Assembly (NCBI GenBank): GCA_001510455.1
Contig: LFFH01000034.1
Span: 1 to 14,081, forward strand
From: Actinobacteria bacterium casp-actino8
GTDB taxonomy: Bacteria; Actinomycetota; Acidimicrobiia; Acidimicrobiales; Ilumatobacteraceae
Direction: 5' to 3'
Length of the DNA stretch: 14,081 nt
Shown here: piece after piece, positions 13,324-14,081 of the stretch
Numbering within the stretch: position 1 is the stretch's first letter
How the letters are laid out: every line of letters begins with the position of its first letter
Position numbers and translations under genes: made by a program
Notes under the pieces: generated by a model
Databases searched by the model: none
What the model was told of the DNA's origin: nothing
The model's input: the letters and a program-made list of their open reading frames with translations, nothing else

Positions 13324-14081
13324 CCGCGATCGACGATTCGATCGGTCGGGCTCGTAGTTCCGGTCCGAGCGTTCAGGACTTGCTCGCCGCCGACACCCGC
13401 TCGGTCCCGGCGTCGCTCCTCGACAACTCGTACGTGGCCCAAGGAAGTTTCGACATTCCGAAGAACCGCTACACGAGCGCGGTCTTCGCAGCGCTCGAAA
13501 ACGAATACATGTGGACGTGCACTTGGCAGATGGCCTGCCACGTCGACGAGATCTCGCAACCAGGCGACCACGTCGTCTACGACGTCGCCGACCAGTCGGT
13601 GATCGTGGTTCGCACCAAGGAAGGCTCGATCAAGGCTTTCCACAACTCCTGTCTGCACCGAGGTACGAAGTTACGGACCGAAGACGGACGTGTCGCATCG
13701 TTCAGGTGTCCTTTTCACGGATGGCGTTGGGACCTCGACGGACACCTCGTCGAGCTCCCGGCCGAGTGGGACTTCCCGCAGGTGTGGGGCCGAGACGATT
13801 CGTGTCTCCCGGAAGCGCAGGTGGCGGAGTGGTGCGGATTCGTCTTCGTGAATCTCGATCCGCAAGCGGCGCCATTCAACGAAGTCGCGAAGAAATTGGT
13901 CGAACACTTCGATCGGGACTTCTCGATGGCGGATCGCTACAAGGCGTTCCATGCCGTCAAGGAAGTTCCAGCCAACTGGAAGGTGTGCATGGAGGCCTTC
14001 GCCGAGGGCTATCACGTCATCGCCACACATCCACAGATTCTCGAGTTCGCCGGAGACGCCAACAGCGAGTACTCGATCTGG
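13320..14081 (+). CDS. Rieske non-haem iron oxygenase, alpha subunit (3' end cut by window edge)
   Basis: 254 residues are visible of a protein expected near 450. The Rieske motif is Cys111, His113, Cys130, His133 with x16 spacing. The mononuclear iron site starts within NWKVCMEAFAEGYHVIATHP, with His232 and His237, and Glu229 at the position three before the first His, as in the other Rieske gene. The remaining iron ligand, a carboxylate about 100 residues later, is outside the window. The start is GTG 13320, overlapping the synthetase stop (GTGA), so translation is coupled. It is a clear paralogue of the enzyme at 10180-11544: QDLL, VP, RY, GDHVVYD and GSIKAF then CLHRG recur in order. Their opposed placement around the synthetase suggests two related hydroxylations in one pathway, or one dioxygenase duplicated for two substrates. 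No beta subunit or electron-transfer protein is seen. Confidence 0.93.
   Translation, partial: MTAIDDSIGRARSSGPSVQDLLAADTRSVPASLLDNSYVAQGSFDIPKNRYTSAVFAALENEYMWTCTWQMACHVDEISQPGDHVVYDVADQSVIVVRTKEGSIKAFHNSCLHRGTKLRTEDGRVASFRCPFHGWRWDLDGHLVELPAEWDFPQVWGRDDSCLPEAQVAEWCGFVFVNLDPQAAPFNEVAKKLVEHFDRDFSMADRYKAFHAVKEVPANWKVCMEAFAEGYHVIATHPQILEFAGDANSEYSIW

Noticed and set aside
1..14081. CRISPR array, tRNA, transposase or phage genes
   Set aside because: No regularly spaced repeats, cloverleaf-like sequence or mobile-element motif was found on reading either strand.

Overview
The window is dense, GC-rich coding DNA (roughly 60% G+C by eye) with short intergenic gaps, GTG starts, GTGA/ATGA start-stop overlaps and FadD/FadE/SDR/P450/Rieske gene families. 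This fits an actinobacterium, possibly a marine or soil Acidimicrobiia-type lineage. The taxon is an inference; there is no rRNA or other marker gene here. I see no tRNA, rRNA, CRISPR array, insertion sequence or phage gene, and no gene-free stretch longer than about 140 bases.

Layout: (1) A leftward gene group (about 3640 to 1) runs acyl-CoA dehydrogenase, SDR, ThuA-domain protein, thiamine-diphosphate E1 alpha subunit (cut by the left edge). (2) A rightward group (3697 to 9211) diverges from it: TetR regulator, two tandem paralogous SDRs, cytochrome P450, a third SDR, an FMN/F420 split-barrel protein and a nitroreductase-fold flavoprotein. The last five genes are only 2 to 40 bases apart. 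(3) A leftward, translationally coupled trio (11544 to 9186) runs Rieske oxygenase, 70-residue unknown protein, second ThuA-domain protein; its tail overlaps the nitroreductase tail by 26 bases. (4) A rightward pair starts at 11686: acyl-CoA synthetase, then a second Rieske oxygenase overlapping it by four bases and cut by the right edge.

Together these look like a catabolic island for a hydrophobic, probably alicyclic or steroid/terpenoid-like carboxylic acid. The synthetase would make the CoA thioester and the acyl-CoA dehydrogenase would desaturate it. The P450 and two Rieske enzymes would hydroxylate, the four SDRs would interconvert alcohols and ketones, and the flavoproteins would handle further redox steps. 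The TetR protein probably controls at least the divergent pair at 3640/3697. The substrate cannot be read from sequence. No ferredoxin, ferredoxin reductase, thiolase, hydratase or ring-cleavage enzyme lies in the window, so the pathway continues elsewhere.

The most unusual parts are the Rieske / 70-aa / ThuA module joined by 4-base overlaps, the presence of two different ThuA-domain proteins in one oxidative cluster, glutamate rather than aspartate at the inter-cluster bridging position of both Rieske enzymes, and an acyl-CoA dehydrogenase whose usual C-terminal catalytic Glu is missing while a Glu at the isovaleryl/long-chain-type position is present.
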